A stretch of 28,786 nucleotides of DNA. It comes from CCY15215 sp034932145 (GTDB lineage: Bacteria > Cyanobacteriota > Cyanobacteriia > Cyanobacteriales > Spirulinaceae). The notes below the pieces were generated by a model, which saw only the letters and a list, made by a program, of their open reading frames with translations, ran no database searches and was not told the origin of the DNA. The translations under genes were made by a program, and so were the position numbers. This document shows, one piece after another, positions 8,099 through 15,318 of the stretch. The stretch covers positions 1 to 28,786 of the forward strand of contig NZ_JAYGHV010000393.1 of the NCBI RefSeq assembly GCF_034932145.1. The letters are read 5' to 3'. The first letter of the stretch is position 1. Every line of letters starts with the position of its first letter.

Positions 8099-8224
8099 CA
8101 GGGATTGAAAATCCCTGTCTCATACAAAAAATCCATTGAAATGGATTAGGGTTATGGCGATCGCCCGACCCGTAGGGGTTTGGTCTCCAAACCCTCTCCT
8201 CCAAACCCTCTCCAAACCCTCTCC
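8099..8224. repeat. Cluster of short palindromes and direct repeats
   Basis: The 229-bp gap between the divergent queC and rarD genes holds three small perfect hairpins: CAGGGATT-3-AATCCCTG at 8099-8117, AATCCATT-2-AATGGATT at 8130-8147, and GGGTTTGG-3-CCAAACCC at 8176-8194. Three direct copies of CCAAACCCTCTCC follow at 8187-8199, 8201-8213 and 8212-8224. These look like dispersed cyanobacterial intergenic repeats inserted side by side. No gene is seen in the gap, and any promoters for the flanking genes must lie near or within these repeats. Confidence 0.65.
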
Positions 8225-8246
8225 TCTCCTTAAGTAATAGTTCTGC

Positions 8247-9137
8247 ATGGAAGATAAATCTCACGATAATTCCGGTATTCTCTACGCATTTTTAGCTTAT
8301 GGAGCTTGGGGACTGCTGCCAATTTATCTAAAATTTTTTGGTTCAGTGTCTGCGGTTGAAGTGCTTTGCCATCGTATTCTTTGGTCAGCCATTCTTCTCG
8401 TTATTATCCTCACCTTACAAAAAAGACTTAAAGAAATACAAAAATTGTGGCGATCGCCGCGCCTGTTAATGATTTTACTCTCAACGGCAGTGTTACTCAC
8501 TTGTAATTGGGGCATTTACATTTATGGAGTCAATAGCGATCGCGTCGTGGAATGCAGCCTCGGTTACTTCATCAATCCCTTATTTAGCGTCCTTTTAGGG
8601 TTCTTTTTTTTGCAAGAACGGCTGAACTATTGGCAAATCCTGTCCGTGATTTTAGCCGCACTGGGAGTCGGGAATTTTATCTGGGATTTTGGGCAAGTCC
8701 CTTGGATCGCCTTTGCCTTAGCTTTTTCCTTCGGATTATATGGCTTATTGCGAAAAGTAACAGTAGTGCAACCCATGTCCGGTTTAGCGGTGGAAACCCT
8801 GCTCATTTCCCCGATCGCCTTGGCTTGGGTGGGACATGGGGCGATCGCGCGATCGGGAAATTTTGGCCAGAGTTGGCTGTTAAGTTTTTTGTTCATCGGC
8901 TGCGGAGTAATCACCTCCCTGCCCTTACTCTGGTTTAATAATGCCGCCCGACGCTTGCAACTTTCAACATTAGGACTCATGCAGTATATTGCCCCAAGTT
9001 TGCAATTGCTGTTAGGGGTTTTTCTTTACCATGAACCCTTTACCCGCACCCATCTCATTTCTTTTAGTTTAATTTGGACAGCACTGGCAATTTATTCAGG
9101 CAATTCATTATTAAACACTCGACGTAAACCCCCTTAA
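8247..9137 (+). CDS. rarD: RarD/EamA family transporter
   Basis: This membrane protein of 296 residues has about ten hydrophobic segments arranged as two EamA-like halves. It begins with the RarD hallmark GILYAFLAYGAWGLLPIYLK and continues with EVLCHRILWSAI, TCNWGIYIYGVNSDRVVECS and LGYFINPLFSVLLGFFFLQERL. The C-terminal half has LPLLWFNNAARRLQLSTLGL and MQYIAPSLQLLLGVFLYHEP. These are typical of the RarD branch of the drug/metabolite transporter superfamily. The transported compound is not established. The ATG at 8247 has no strong ribosome-binding site; the upstream region is the repeat cluster. The gene is followed by the transposase remnant. Confidence 0.92.
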   Translation: MEDKSHDNSGILYAFLAYGAWGLLPIYLKFFGSVSAVEVLCHRILWSAILLVIILTLQKRLKEIQKLWRSPRLLMILLSTAVLLTCNWGIYIYGVNSDRVVECSLGYFINPLFSVLLGFFFLQERLNYWQILSVILAALGVGNFIWDFGQVPWIAFALAFSFGLYGLLRKVTVVQPMSGLAVETLLISPIALAWVGHGAIARSGNFGQSWLLSFLFIGCGVITSLPLLWFNNAARRLQLSTLGLMQYIAPSLQLLLGVFLYHEPFTRTHLISFSLIWTALAIYSGNSLLNTRRKPP

Positions 9138-9190
9138 ATCGGACTAATAGTTGTCGGGCGTTGCATAATAGAGACATGAATCTTATGTTG

Positions 9191-9529
9191 TCAATAATCT
9201 CTCCCTCTATAATGAAAGATAATGAGTTTCGTCAAAAAGAGACGATTCCAGAAAAACTGACAAAAAAGAAGACAAAAAACCCGCCGAAGCAGGGTGACGA
9301 GATTCATGACTAAAAAAGTAATGGCAATGGTTGTTTCGGAGGTATTAGAAAGTTTAGCCATGACGCGATCGAGACTAAATCTTCGCTTACCTTGCCCAAA
9401 CTTTCCCTCGATTCTGTTGCGAATTTTTTCATCTTCTCTCGCTTGTTTTTTCGCTTCTTTGCTAACATTTTTTGGCGGCCTTCCTAAAGGCACTCCACTG
9501 ATTCTAATCTCTCTCTTGGTGCGCGTTGA
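9191..9529 (-). pseudogene. IS5-family transposase, C-terminal remnant
   Basis: The minus-strand frame reads TKREIRISGVPLGRPPKNVS, followed by EGKFGQGKRRFSLDRVMAKL and then TIAITFLVMNLVTLLRRVF. This is the C-terminal end of cyanobacterial IS5-type DDE transposases, including the last catalytic-domain helix with the Glu. The N-terminal two-thirds are missing. The frame has no proper start (a GTG at 9491-9493 is internal) and homology stops near 9515-9529, where the Rhs frame begins on the other strand. GGGCGTTGCATAATAG at 9158-9173 may be the surviving terminal repeat of the element. The other end is not present. Confidence 0.75.
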
Positions 9530-11794
9530 GTAGAAAGTAAAGACCCAGAAGGAATCATTACGAAATACGAATACGACGATCTAGGTCGTCTCAAAGCCGT
9601 AGTCCAAACCTTAAATGGAGAAGAAATCAAAACAGAATATTTCTACGATGAAGCCGGTCGATTAATCGAAGTCAAAGATGCAGAAAACCACATCACGTAT
9701 TATGAATACGACCAAGCAGGACGACGCATTGCTGTTGAATTACCGGAAGGACAACGGGCAACGATGACCTATGATGAAGTGGGGAATCTGGAAACTTATA
9801 CGGACTTCAATGGAGAAGTAACTAGCTATGATTACGATGCACAGAATCGGTTAGAGTTGAAGGATTTAGAAAATGATATAGATGTGAGTTATACCTATAC
9901 TCCAGATGGTCAGATTGAAACGATAACGGACAGTCGAGGAACAACGGAATTTAAGTATGATGAGTTGGGTCGGTTGTTATGGAGAAAAGACCCAGATGGA
10001 GAGCATTTAGCGAATGGGAATACAATTGAATATCAATACGATGATGCAGGAAATGTGACGGAAATTAAGACTCTTGCGGGGACAATTGAGTATGAATATG
10101 ATGAGTGGAATCGATTAGAGAAGGTGATAGAAGGGACTGAAACAACGAGTTATAGTTATGATGAGTTAGGGAATTTAGAGCGGACAGAGTTTCCGAATGG
10201 GACGGTAGAAATGAGAACCTATGATGAGTTGTATCGGTTAAAAGTATTGGAGGTGAAGGATGTTAATGATACGGTGTTGGCGAAGTATGAATATGAGTTG
10301 AGCGATGCGGGTTATCGGGAGCAGGTGAAGGAGACTTTATTACAACCGGATGGGACGATAGTAGAGCGGACGATTGATTATGATTATGATGAGTTGTATC
10401 GTCTGTTGGAGGCGGCGATATTGGGTGGGGAGATGGTAGAATATGCTTATGATGATGTTGGCAATCGTTTGAGTCAAACGAGTTCTCAAGAAACACGGGA
10501 GTATGTTTATGATGAGAATGACAGGTTGAAGGAAGAAAGGGTGAATGGGGTTGTTGTTGTTACTTATTCTTATGATGATAATGGCAATTTGAAGATGAGA
10601 GAGGAAAATGGAGAGGAAGTTCATTATCTTTGGGATGACCAAAATCGTTTGGTGACGGTGCAGACTTCAACAGAGACGATTCATTATGCTTATGATGATG
10701 ATAATTTTCGGGTTTCTCAAACGGTTGGAAGTGAAACGACGAGCTATTTATTGGATAAGAATCGTCCTTATGCTCAAGTTTTGGCTGAGTATACAAATGG
10801 GAATCTAGATGCAAGTTATGTTTATGGTTTGGATTTAATTTCTCAGGAACGAAATGATGTTGATTCTTATTATTTAGTGGATGGTTTGGGAAGTACGAGG
10901 GGATTGACGGATGAGAATGGTAATGTAACGGATGTTTATAATTATGATGCTTATGGAAACTTGATTGATTCTGTTGGAAATAGTGAGAATAGTTATCTGT
11001 TTGCTGGGGAGCAGTTTGATGAGAATTTAGACCAATATTATTTGCGACAGCGTTATTACGATCCCAGTGTAGGACGCTTTACAAGAAGGGATACTTATGA
11101 GGGGAATAATTTTGATCCGATTACTTTGCATAAGTATTTGTATGCTGGAGCTAATCCGATTAATTATATTGATTCTAGTGGTTTTATTGCTTCTCTTGCT
11201 GAATTTTCTACCGCTACGGCTCTACAAAAAGGAGCTATATTAGCATTACTAACGCATTCAATTACGCTTGCAGCGAATCCTCCAGAAAGACTTGGTGGTT
11301 TTGGAGCGGGATCACAACCCACATTAGACGATTTATCTCCTCGTCCTCGCGATCCAAGAGATTCCTTACTGCAAAGACTGTTGAGTTATCCTGGAGGTTT
11401 CGGGGCTGGACAACAACCCGATCTTCCTACTCATACGGGACATTCTCCGGATAACACCATATACGATCTGATTCGCTATATTTTTGCGAGTATTCCAGAT
11501 TACATAAATGATCCTTTATCAATATGGGGGAAAACCGCAGAAGAAATTCAGCAAGAATTTGAAGAGAATGGCTATGAAGCTAATATTGAGCAAAGCACAA
11601 AAGGATCTAAAAAATCTAAACAAATTAGAATTAAACATCCAGAAATTAGTAATATTCAAGTACATCCGGGAGGTGGAAGACATATTACACCATATTACAA
11701 AATTTCGACCAGCACACAAGGAAAAATTTGGGTAGTTCCCAAAGATTTCAAAGTCGATCCGGGTATGAAAGGCACAATCGTTTCTATTCCTTAA
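9530..11794 (+). CDS. Rhs/YD-repeat protein copy A, 5'-truncated, with unassigned C-terminal toxin-like tip
   Basis: The frame is open from 9530, after a TGA at 9527, and encodes YD repeats from its first codons (DPEGIITKYEYDDLGRLKAV). The coding region is therefore 5'-truncated; the first ATG is at 9764. About 17 YD-type repeats lead into the Rhs-associated core (YLVDGLGSTRGLTDENGN, FAGEQFDENLDQYYLRQRYY, DPSVGRFTRRDTYEG), ending at IDSSGF near 11185. A unique tip of 202 residues follows. It has a hydrophobic stretch, a duplicated GGFGAGxQPxL motif and a basic terminal domain of about 90 residues with HPGGGRHITPYYKISTS. The tip fold is not recognised; a small nuclease-like toxin is inferred from its position. 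The frame ends 5 bp before the next gene, its likely immunity partner. Confidence 0.8.
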   Translation, partial: VESKDPEGIITKYEYDDLGRLKAVVQTLNGEEIKTEYFYDEAGRLIEVKDAENHITYYEYDQAGRRIAVELPEGQRATMTYDEVGNLETYTDFNGEVTSYDYDAQNRLELKDLENDIDVSYTYTPDGQIETITDSRGTTEFKYDELGRLLWRKDPDGEHLANGNTIEYQYDDAGNVTEIKTLAGTIEYEYDEWNRLEKVIEGTETTSYSYDELGNLERTEFPNGTVEMRTYDELYRLKVLEVKDVNDTVLAKYEYELSDAGYREQVKETLLQPDGTIVERTIDYDYDELYRLLEAAILGGEMVEYAYDDVGNRLSQTSSQETREYVYDENDRLKEERVNGVVVVTYSYDDNGNLKMREENGEEVHYLWDDQNRLVTVQTSTETIHYAYDDDNFRVSQTVGSETTSYLLDKNRPYAQVLAEYTNGNLDASYVYGLDLISQERNDVDSYYLVDGLGSTRGLTDENGNVTDVYNYDAYGNLIDSVGNSENSYLFAGEQFDENLDQYYLRQRYYDPSVGRFTRRDTYEGNNFDPITLHKYLYAGANPINYIDSSGFIASLAEFSTATALQKGAILALLTHSITLAANPPERLGGFGAGSQPTLDDLSPRPRDPRDSLLQRLLSYPGGFGAGQQPDLPTHTGHSPDNTIYDLIRYIFASIPDYINDPLSIWGKTAEEIQQEFEENGYEANIEQSTKGSKKSKQIRIKHPEISNIQVHPGGGRHITPYYKISTSTQGKIWVVPKDFKVDPGMKGTIVSIP
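10558..11185 (+). repeat. Rhs core direct repeat, copy A
   Basis: This segment, from YDDNGNLK to IDSSGF of copy A, is the first of three long direct repeats (the others are at 13171 and 15322). Long blocks are nearly identical at DNA level in all three, for example the segment encoding LLDKNRPYAQVLAEY and that encoding YYLRQRYYDPSVGRFTRRDT. Divergence starts abruptly after the (D/P)SG codons, at the junction with the tip. Confidence 0.85.
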
Positions 11795-11799
11795 AAATC

Positions 11800-12504
11800 A
11801 TGAAACTTGTAAAAGTCGATCGCGTTCATTCTGAACAAGAAGTAGAAATACTTCAAAATCTAGGAGTTAATGCAATTACTGTAACTTTATCTAGTGATAG
11901 TCGATTTAACGATATGCGATCTATTGATAAAAATCGCATATCTTCAATTAAAAAAATAATAAGAGAAAATACATTATTTATTGGAGAACTTTCTTTTGAG
12001 AACTGCTTTAACTTTTTGGACTTTGTAATTGACGTAAAATTTGATTATATCCAGCTATATTCTGAAAGAAATCAAACATTACCAATTAAATTTTGCAAAC
12101 AATTAAAATCTAAAGGAATAGGTTTTATATATTCTAGCCTCGAGGCATCTTATGATACCGATCCTTCTTGGATACTCAGAGATATACCAGATCAATTAGA
12201 ATCTAATACTGACTTTTTTCAAGTTGATTTACTGCCAGATGTCAATGATTCTTGGCAGTTTTTGAAAGAAAAATGTCCAGATTTTCCTGATGAATTACAA
12301 TTGTCTGATATTAATGATTTGGCAAGCAAATATTCACTTTTAGTTACTACAGATTTTTCAGAAGAAAATATTGAGGAAATTGTAGCTTCACTTCAAAATA
12401 TTAAGGGTATTAGCTTTGTTTTAGGTAATAATCCAATTAGAAATGATATTCACTACTTTAACTATTCGGAAGTATTAAAAATACTGCAAAAGTTAACTCT
12501 ATAG
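11800..12504 (+). CDS. Putative immunity protein with TrpF/TIM-barrel-like pattern
   Basis: The ATG at 11800 follows the copy A stop by 5 bp, suggesting translational coupling; the frame extends upstream but overlaps the toxin tip. The product of 234 residues starts MKLVKVDRVHSEQEVEILQN, continues LGVNAITVTLSSDSRF, then FDYIQLYSERNQTLPIKFCK, and ends with SEENIEEIVASLQNIKGISF and YSEVLKILQKLTL. The spacing of beta-alpha units and the IQLYSE segment (compare VQLHGxE) recall phosphoribosylanthranilate isomerase (TrpF) and related TIM barrels. The catalytic Cys and Asp of TrpF are not evident, so it is probably not an enzyme of tryptophan synthesis. Position directly after a toxin tip suggests immunity. 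The AT-rich composition is unlike the flanking chromosome. Confidence 0.65.
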   Translation: MKLVKVDRVHSEQEVEILQNLGVNAITVTLSSDSRFNDMRSIDKNRISSIKKIIRENTLFIGELSFENCFNFLDFVIDVKFDYIQLYSERNQTLPIKFCKQLKSKGIGFIYSSLEASYDTDPSWILRDIPDQLESNTDFFQVDLLPDVNDSWQFLKEKCPDFPDELQLSDINDLASKYSLLVTTDFSEENIEEIVASLQNIKGISFVLGNNPIRNDIHYFNYSEVLKILQKLTL

Positions 12505-12552
12505 CTAGAGTGGTAGAGATGGCCGATCTGGTAGAAAGATCGCTTATCGCGT

Positions 12553-12582
12553 AGGGTGCGTTGGCGAAAGCAAAACGCACCG
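12553..12582. repeat. GGTGCGTT/AACGCACC inverted repeat at 5' boundary of Rhs copy B
   Basis: GGTGCGTT at 12555-12562 and AACGCACC at 12574-12581 form an 8-bp stem with an 11-bp loop. TAGGGTGCGTT...AACGCACC elements are widespread dispersed repeats in bacterial intergenic DNA. The apparent first codon of Rhs copy B (TTG at 12561) lies inside it, which argues that the natural start of that gene has been lost. Confidence 0.6.
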
Positions 12583-14447
12583 CATTAATATGTTATGACA
12601 AGATTGCTCAAAAGGATGAGAAGGGGGATTTGGTGAAGGTGATTGACCGGGAGAAGAATGAGACGGAATTATTCTATACCCTCACCGATGCCAACAGCAA
12701 AGTAACTCGTTTTACCTACGATGAGTTTGGTAATGTCAGAACCGTCACCGATGCGAAAAACAACATCACCGAATCAATATACGATGAGAAGGGGCAATTG
12801 GTGACAACAGTTTACGCCGATGAAACAACCATTGAAAGCGACAATCCCCGCATGGTCACGGTATATGATGCAGGAGGACGAGAACGAGCTTCTATCGATG
12901 CGGAAGGGGTTATTACTCACTATATCTACGATGTGGCGGGACGATTGGTAGAGACGATTTATGGGGATGAAATCTCTTTATCAACCTTCCTTGCGGAAAT
13001 GGATTTAGGGACTTATCAACCGACGGAATATACCCTTGCTGGTGTGGATTGGACAAAGGTTCTCTATCCGGTAGCGACTCCTTTACGAGTGCTGAATGCC
13101 GATTTACCTCGGACGAAAACAGAATATAGTGAAGACGGACGAGTACAGGCAGAAATCGACATTGTTGTTAATTATTCTTATGATGATAATGGTAATTTGA
13201 AGACGAGGACAGAAGGAGGTGAGACGGTTAATTATGTTTGGGATGATCAGAATCGTTTGGTTGAGGTGCAGAGTTCAAGTGGGATTGTTAATTATGTTTA
13301 TGATGATGATAATATTCGGGTTTCTGAGACGGTTGGAGGGGAGATGAGGAGTTATTTATTGGATAAGAATCGTCCTTATGCTCAAGTGTTGGCTGAGTAT
13401 AACAATGGGAATTTAGATGCGAGTTATGTTTATGGTTTGGATTTGATTTCTCAGGAGCGTGGAAGTGTTGATTCTTATTATCTTGTTGATGGTTTGGGAA
13501 GTACGCGAGGGTTGACGGATGAGAATGGCAATGTTACTGATGTTTATCATTATGATGCTTATGGAAATTTAACGGATTCTGTTGGCAATAGCGAGAATGA
13601 TTATCTGTTTGCTGGTGAGCAGTTTGATGAGAGTTTAGACCAGTATTATTTGCGTCAACGTTATTACGATCCGAGTGTTGGAAGGTTTACTCGAAGGGAT
13701 ACTTATGAGGGTGATAATTTTGATCCGATTACTTTGCATAAGTATTTGTATGCTGGGGCTAATCCGATTAATGGAATTGACCCAAGTGGTTTGTTTACTA
13801 ACAATTTAAACGAAATACAAGTAGCTCTTACTATTCTCGGAGTCTTATCTAATTCCTATGGATTAGCAAGAAATACTTATTTAGCACTAAATGCAGATAA
13901 CAATACTGATAAATTGATTCATTCAATTGATGCTGGAATGAATCTACTAGGTCTTTTCTTGCCTTTCATGGGTCCCGGAGCATCTTCTGGGCTAGCATCT
14001 GCTTCTGGAGGATCTTTCGGTGCTGCATATGTTGCAAATACATCTCGATTAGTGGGTTCAGTCTTGATTCCAACCAGTCAAGCTATTGGTAGTGCAGTTT
14101 TCATGGCTGCCCATCAGGCAGAATGGGAATTGTATGATTCGAGCGGAAATGAAGTAGAGAGTGGAGAGGTCAAAAGCGGCGGTACAAGTCCCGGAAGACG
14201 ATTAAATTGGCAAGAACAACTGTTAACCCATACAGAGCGAAAAGTTCTTAGTGCATTAGAGGGATCTGTTAATGAAGGAGATATAGTAGTAGTGCGTGGA
14301 ACTTTGCCTCCATGTAACCCTGGTAATCGAGGTTGCCAACGTGCAATGCAAGAATTTGCTAACAAAAAAAATGTAACTGTCATTTATGAGCATCTTCTGC
14401 AAGGAAATCGAGGGAACTTTAAACCTTATATTTATAAACCTCAATAA
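12561..14447 (+). CDS. Rhs/YD-repeat protein copy B with cytidine-deaminase-like C-terminal toxin tip
   Basis: The frame opens at a TTG inside an inverted repeat. Rhs similarity starts near 12594 (YDKIAQKDEKGDLVKVIDRE), so the N-terminus is probably artificial. YD repeats and a non-repeat linker (residues about 135-195) lead to the core (about residues 204-412), nearly identical to copy A and ending GIDPSGL. The tip of about 217 residues has a glycine/alanine-rich hydrophobic segment, then WELYDSSGNEVESGEVKSGG and LTHTERKVLSALEG (His557, Glu559), then GTLPPCNPGNRGCQRAMQEF (Cys585, Cys592). HxE with a Pro-Cys-x6-Cys site is the zinc-deaminase signature, closest in pattern to the Pput_2613-like toxin deaminases. 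Target nucleic acid or nucleotide is unknown. A SUMF1-family gene follows after 25 bp. Confidence 0.82.
   Translation: MAKAKRTALICYDKIAQKDEKGDLVKVIDREKNETELFYTLTDANSKVTRFTYDEFGNVRTVTDAKNNITESIYDEKGQLVTTVYADETTIESDNPRMVTVYDAGGRERASIDAEGVITHYIYDVAGRLVETIYGDEISLSTFLAEMDLGTYQPTEYTLAGVDWTKVLYPVATPLRVLNADLPRTKTEYSEDGRVQAEIDIVVNYSYDDNGNLKTRTEGGETVNYVWDDQNRLVEVQSSSGIVNYVYDDDNIRVSETVGGEMRSYLLDKNRPYAQVLAEYNNGNLDASYVYGLDLISQERGSVDSYYLVDGLGSTRGLTDENGNVTDVYHYDAYGNLTDSVGNSENDYLFAGEQFDESLDQYYLRQRYYDPSVGRFTRRDTYEGDNFDPITLHKYLYAGANPINGIDPSGLFTNNLNEIQVALTILGVLSNSYGLARNTYLALNADNNTDKLIHSIDAGMNLLGLFLPFMGPGASSGLASASGGSFGAAYVANTSRLVGSVLIPTSQAIGSAVFMAAHQAEWELYDSSGNEVESGEVKSGGTSPGRRLNWQEQLLTHTERKVLSALEGSVNEGDIVVVRGTLPPCNPGNRGCQRAMQEFANKKNVTVIYEHLLQGNRGNFKPYIYKPQ
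13171..13793 (+). repeat. Rhs core direct repeat, copy B
   Basis: This is the second of the three direct repeats, running from YSYDDNGNLKTR to DPSGL. It matches copy A over its whole length with scattered silent and conservative differences (for example ERGSVDSYYL versus ERNDVDSYYL), and differs abruptly on both sides. The upstream YD-repeat part of copy B is not collinear with that of copy A. Confidence 0.85.
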
Positions 14448-14472
14448 TAAATGAATACAACTTAAATACAAT

Positions 14473-15294
14473 ATGAACGAACAAGAAATTAAAAATTATC
14501 TTTACGAGCTTTTCACAGAAGAAATTTTTGAATCTCTAAAGAAAGAATTCACAATTTTAATATCTTCTGATGAAGATACTAATCCAAATCCTATATTAAT
14601 ACATCGAGCCACAAATTTAGAATTTAGTTATATTCCTAGTGGAGAATTTATTATGGGTTTTAGTGAACAAGAAGAAAATTTTGCCAAAAACATATATGAT
14701 CCGATACCAGCTAATCTTGATGAAATGCGTCCTGTCCATCGAGTTAAAATCAAATCCTTTCTGATCTCTCGATATCCTATTTTGTGTGGCTTTGCAAGTC
14801 AATTTTGCGACTTAGATGATCAAGAAAATATCTCGCCCTTTTTTCCTGCATTTTTGACTAGAGCTGAAGCTGAATATTTAGAAAATGAAACAAAATTGCG
14901 CTTACCTTATGAAGAGGAATGGGAGTATTGTTGCAGAGCCGGAACTAAAACATTGTTTATCTTTGGAAATAATTTGATAGAAGAAAAAATACTCGAAAAA
15001 TGGTTGGCTTTTGATTTTTCAGATGTAACACAACTAATTCCTAATCCGTTTGGATTATATGGTATGTTTGTGGGTGAATGGTGTAAAGATGAGTACAGAC
15101 TAAACTACAATCATAATGCTCAAATCAAAAAAGGAAATTATGTAATTCGAGGAGGAGGGGCAATCTTTTGGCCTTGGCAAGACCAAGAGTGGGTATGGTG
15201 TATGTCTGCAATGAGAATGTCATCAGAGAATCTGCTAGAAGATGGCCGATGTGGATTAAGATTAGTCTATGAACTTGACAACTCATGCTCATAA
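14473..15294 (+). CDS. SUMF1/formylglycine-generating-enzyme family protein, putative immunity partner
   Basis: The 273-residue protein has an FGE-sulfatase domain from about residue 45: FSYIPSGEFIMGFSEQEENF, RPVHRVKIKSFLISRYPIL, LRLPYEEEWEYCCRAGT (compare RLPTEAEWEYAAR), NPFGLYGMFVGEWCKDEY (compare the GNVWEW block) and VIRGGGAIFWPW with a closing GRCGLRLVYEL. Several invariant positions differ, including GNVWEW replaced by FVGEWC, so FGE-type catalysis is doubtful. It starts at an ATG 25 bp after the deaminase-tipped Rhs copy B and is in the same orientation, the usual place for an immunity gene. SUMF1-family proteins near deaminase toxins would fit, but the immunity role is inferred only from position. 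The alternative is a modifying enzyme acting on the toxin. Confidence 0.75.
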   Translation: MNEQEIKNYLYELFTEEIFESLKKEFTILISSDEDTNPNPILIHRATNLEFSYIPSGEFIMGFSEQEENFAKNIYDPIPANLDEMRPVHRVKIKSFLISRYPILCGFASQFCDLDDQENISPFFPAFLTRAEAEYLENETKLRLPYEEEWEYCCRAGTKTLFIFGNNLIEEKILEKWLAFDFSDVTQLIPNPFGLYGMFVGEWCKDEYRLNYNHNAQIKKGNYVIRGGGAIFWPWQDQEWVWCMSAMRMSSENLLEDGRCGLRLVYELDNSCS

Positions 15295-15318
15295 AACATA
15301 ACCCTATTTTGTCACTTT

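Noticed and set aside
10263..10814. Three overlapping minus-strand frames rich in His, Ile and Asn
   Set aside because: They are antisense shadows of the YD-repeat coding sequence (repeated Tyr-Asp codons read as ATA/ATC/CAT on the other strand).
11800..12504. True TrpF (phosphoribosylanthranilate isomerase)
   Set aside because: The N-terminal catalytic Cys motif and later Asp are not seen, and the context is a toxin locus rather than tryptophan synthesis.
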